Below are positions 62,320-64,000 of a stretch of DNA of 64,000 bases, one piece after another (positions within the stretch are counted from its first letter, which is position 1; every line of letters begins with the position of its first letter). This stretch comes from Anseranas semipalmata (taxonomy: Eukaryota; Chordata; Aves; Anseriformes; Anseranatidae), in NCBI GenBank assembly GCA_013399115.1, contig VXAA01000862.1:20808-84807 (forward strand), given 5' to 3'. A program made the position numbers and the translations under genes. The notes under the pieces were generated by a model. That model did no database searches, was not told where the DNA came from, and was given only the letters and a program-made list of their open reading frames with translations.

Positions 62320-62920
62320 TTTGCCCTATGAGAAAAGGGACCCTTCAGTTTGTTGGAGGATTGTGCAGTTGCTGAGGTACTCCTGCAGTTTGTCTTCAGA
62401 GTGAATTAGTTCATGTCCACTGAAGACACTATTTGGTTAGTTAATGATGTCTCCTCTGACTGTGTCTAAAAGGGCAGTACCTCTGAAGTATTTCTGAATT
62501 TGCTTGTTGTCTGTAGTATACCACCTGTAAGCATGGCTACCTCGCTATGCCTAGTTCTGGGTATCCAGTTAGCAAAAAAAGAGATGCTTAATTAGTGTTT
62601 CACAGAAAGAATGTGATAGATGAACTCAGACTGGCTGAAAATGATTCTTAATAATGTGAAATTATTTTTATCATATATACAGAGATTAAGAAGAAGGAGA
62701 TTGAGAAACATTCCTCAAACACATCTGTGTTAGTGACTACTTGATTTAATCTCACCTACTGGGAGCTGGAGTAAGGTGTTAGCACAGTTATTAATCAAGA
62801 CTAGATATTGTCAAGATATTCTAAAATGCTGATTCTCTTTTTTTTTCTGGAAGTTTTAAAATTTGCATGTTTAAAAGTGCATTTAAAGTAGGACAATGCA
62901 AGTCTAAATAACTAATTGCA

Positions 62921-62953
62921 TATCTATCTATCTATCTATATATATGTATATAC
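62921..62953. repeat. (TATC)n microsatellite grading into (TA)n
   Basis: Four to five TATC units followed by TATATA/TGTATA. Confidence 0.93.
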
Positions 62954-64000
62954 AACATGCTATTTATATCATAACACCACAACCGGCAATAACTACAAAC
63001 TTTCTTATCCATCTTCATCTAATTTCTGCTGTGAAAAACCTGTTGCTTAAACCAACATAAAAACTCTTTGCCCTTGTAGATGCATATTGATGAATATAAT
63101 AGCTCTATTTCTTCAAAAGATAAGAAACATGCTATTGTGCTGCATTTTAATGTTGTGAAATATGAGATGTTCACCCTGGAATTGATTATTGTGGATTGGA
63201 TTTAGACATACTGCAGAGAAGGTGATTTGAAAGTTACATTAATTAAATGGACCATGGTTTGTCACCAAAGTTTGATTTTTATATTAAATTGGTTTTCTCC
63301 TGTCTTTACAATTTTCCTTCAGCACTGTTCCTACACATTGAAAAATGAAGATGTAAAAAAGAAAGCATGCTAGGGCTTTTTTCTTTGTTGCACTTTGATT
63401 CTTTTACTGAAAATGGTTACAGTGAATGTAGAGATGTCTAATAACTGGAAGACTTGGTAAATTGGCAGTATTTTCCATTCAGTAGAGCACTGGTTGTAGA
63501 CTACAGATAATTTTGTTCTACTTCCAGCTTTACAACTGGCCTGCCAGTTAATCTTCTTTTACTTGTCTGTTCTTCTATCTTTGAAGTGGGAATAATGATA
63601 CTGAGAATCTTTGTAAAGTGTTGTGGGATCTACTGATGAGAAGAAATATGGTAGTTAGGCAGTATTTTTAAATGCAATGCCATCAGAACCTAGTCTGCAC
63701 AACTGAAGCCTCTCAGTTCCATGTTTCCTGATACAAGACTAACTGAGGAGTTATCAGCACCACAGCAGCCTGGCTTTTTGTTGCCCTATACTCATCCAGA
63801 GAATTGTTAATGATCTAAGAATCAGAAATAAGTTCTCAAATTTTCTTTCAATTTTTACCCTTTATTTTATATTTTTCCCCCAAGATACTAAAAAAGCATT
63901 GTAAAACACATGTAAAGACAAATTTTTCCACCTGTTCTCCTTAACGGAACAAATAATACTCCTTTATATAGAAGCTTTGACCCTAAAAAAAAAAAAAAAA

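Larger units (their letters stand above)
60961..64000. other. AT-rich DNA without recognisable genes
   Basis: Contains the CR1 tail at 62247-62319, a TATC microsatellite, a G-run around 62191-62199 and a terminal A-run at the window edge (about 63985-64000). No gene recognised. Confidence 0.5.

Overview
This is vertebrate, almost certainly avian, non-coding DNA. The sequence is AT-rich, has no exon-like open frame I can tie to a host protein, and contains ten CR1 LINE copies with the typical bird 3' ends (repeated ATTCTATG or CATAGAAT octamers next to a 'ggttggaagggacc'-type block). It also carries two avian endogenous-retrovirus-derived blocks, one of them an intact solo LTR, plus many simple repeats. 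It is best read as a gene-poor intergenic or intronic window. I found no host protein-coding gene, tRNA, rRNA or CRISPR array.

Layout. 1-10.5 kb: AT-rich single-copy DNA with an assembly gap (417-659) and homopolymers. 10.5-11.4 kb: GC-rich retroviral-derived block. 11.7 and 15.9-17.3 kb: CR1 copies on the minus strand, the second with a decayed reverse transcriptase. 22.6-23.5 kb: a decayed coding relic that looks like the gag/RT-RH part of a DIRS-type (tyrosine-recombinase) retrotransposon. 28.8-34.1 kb: a repeat cluster with two copies of an unclassified repeat and three minus-strand CR1 copies. Each of these CR1s seems to lack an internal part of ORF2 while keeping its 3' end. An assembly gap (32884-33535) lies between two of them. 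36.7-37.7 kb: plus-strand 5'-truncated CR1. 38.2-41.1 kb: an older plus-strand CR1 with ORF1 and ORF2 relics, split by a 540-bp solo LTR that has a perfect 5-bp target-site duplication. 44.3, 49.9 and 62.2 kb: short CR1 tails. 52.1-53.6 kb: a second, stronger DIRS-like relic whose recombinase motifs are collinear at about the expected spacing. 55.5-59.7 kb: long polypyrimidine tracts, including a (TTTCC)n block that changes into (TTTTCCC)n.

Nothing here forms a working system. All coding traces are broken transposon genes (CR1 reverse transcriptase, endonuclease and esterase; DIRS-like RT/RH and recombinase). The most unusual content is the DIRS-like fossil pair, because that class is not one I associate with bird genomes, and the group of internally deleted CR1 copies. 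Family calls rest on motif recognition by eye; no alignment or database search was run.
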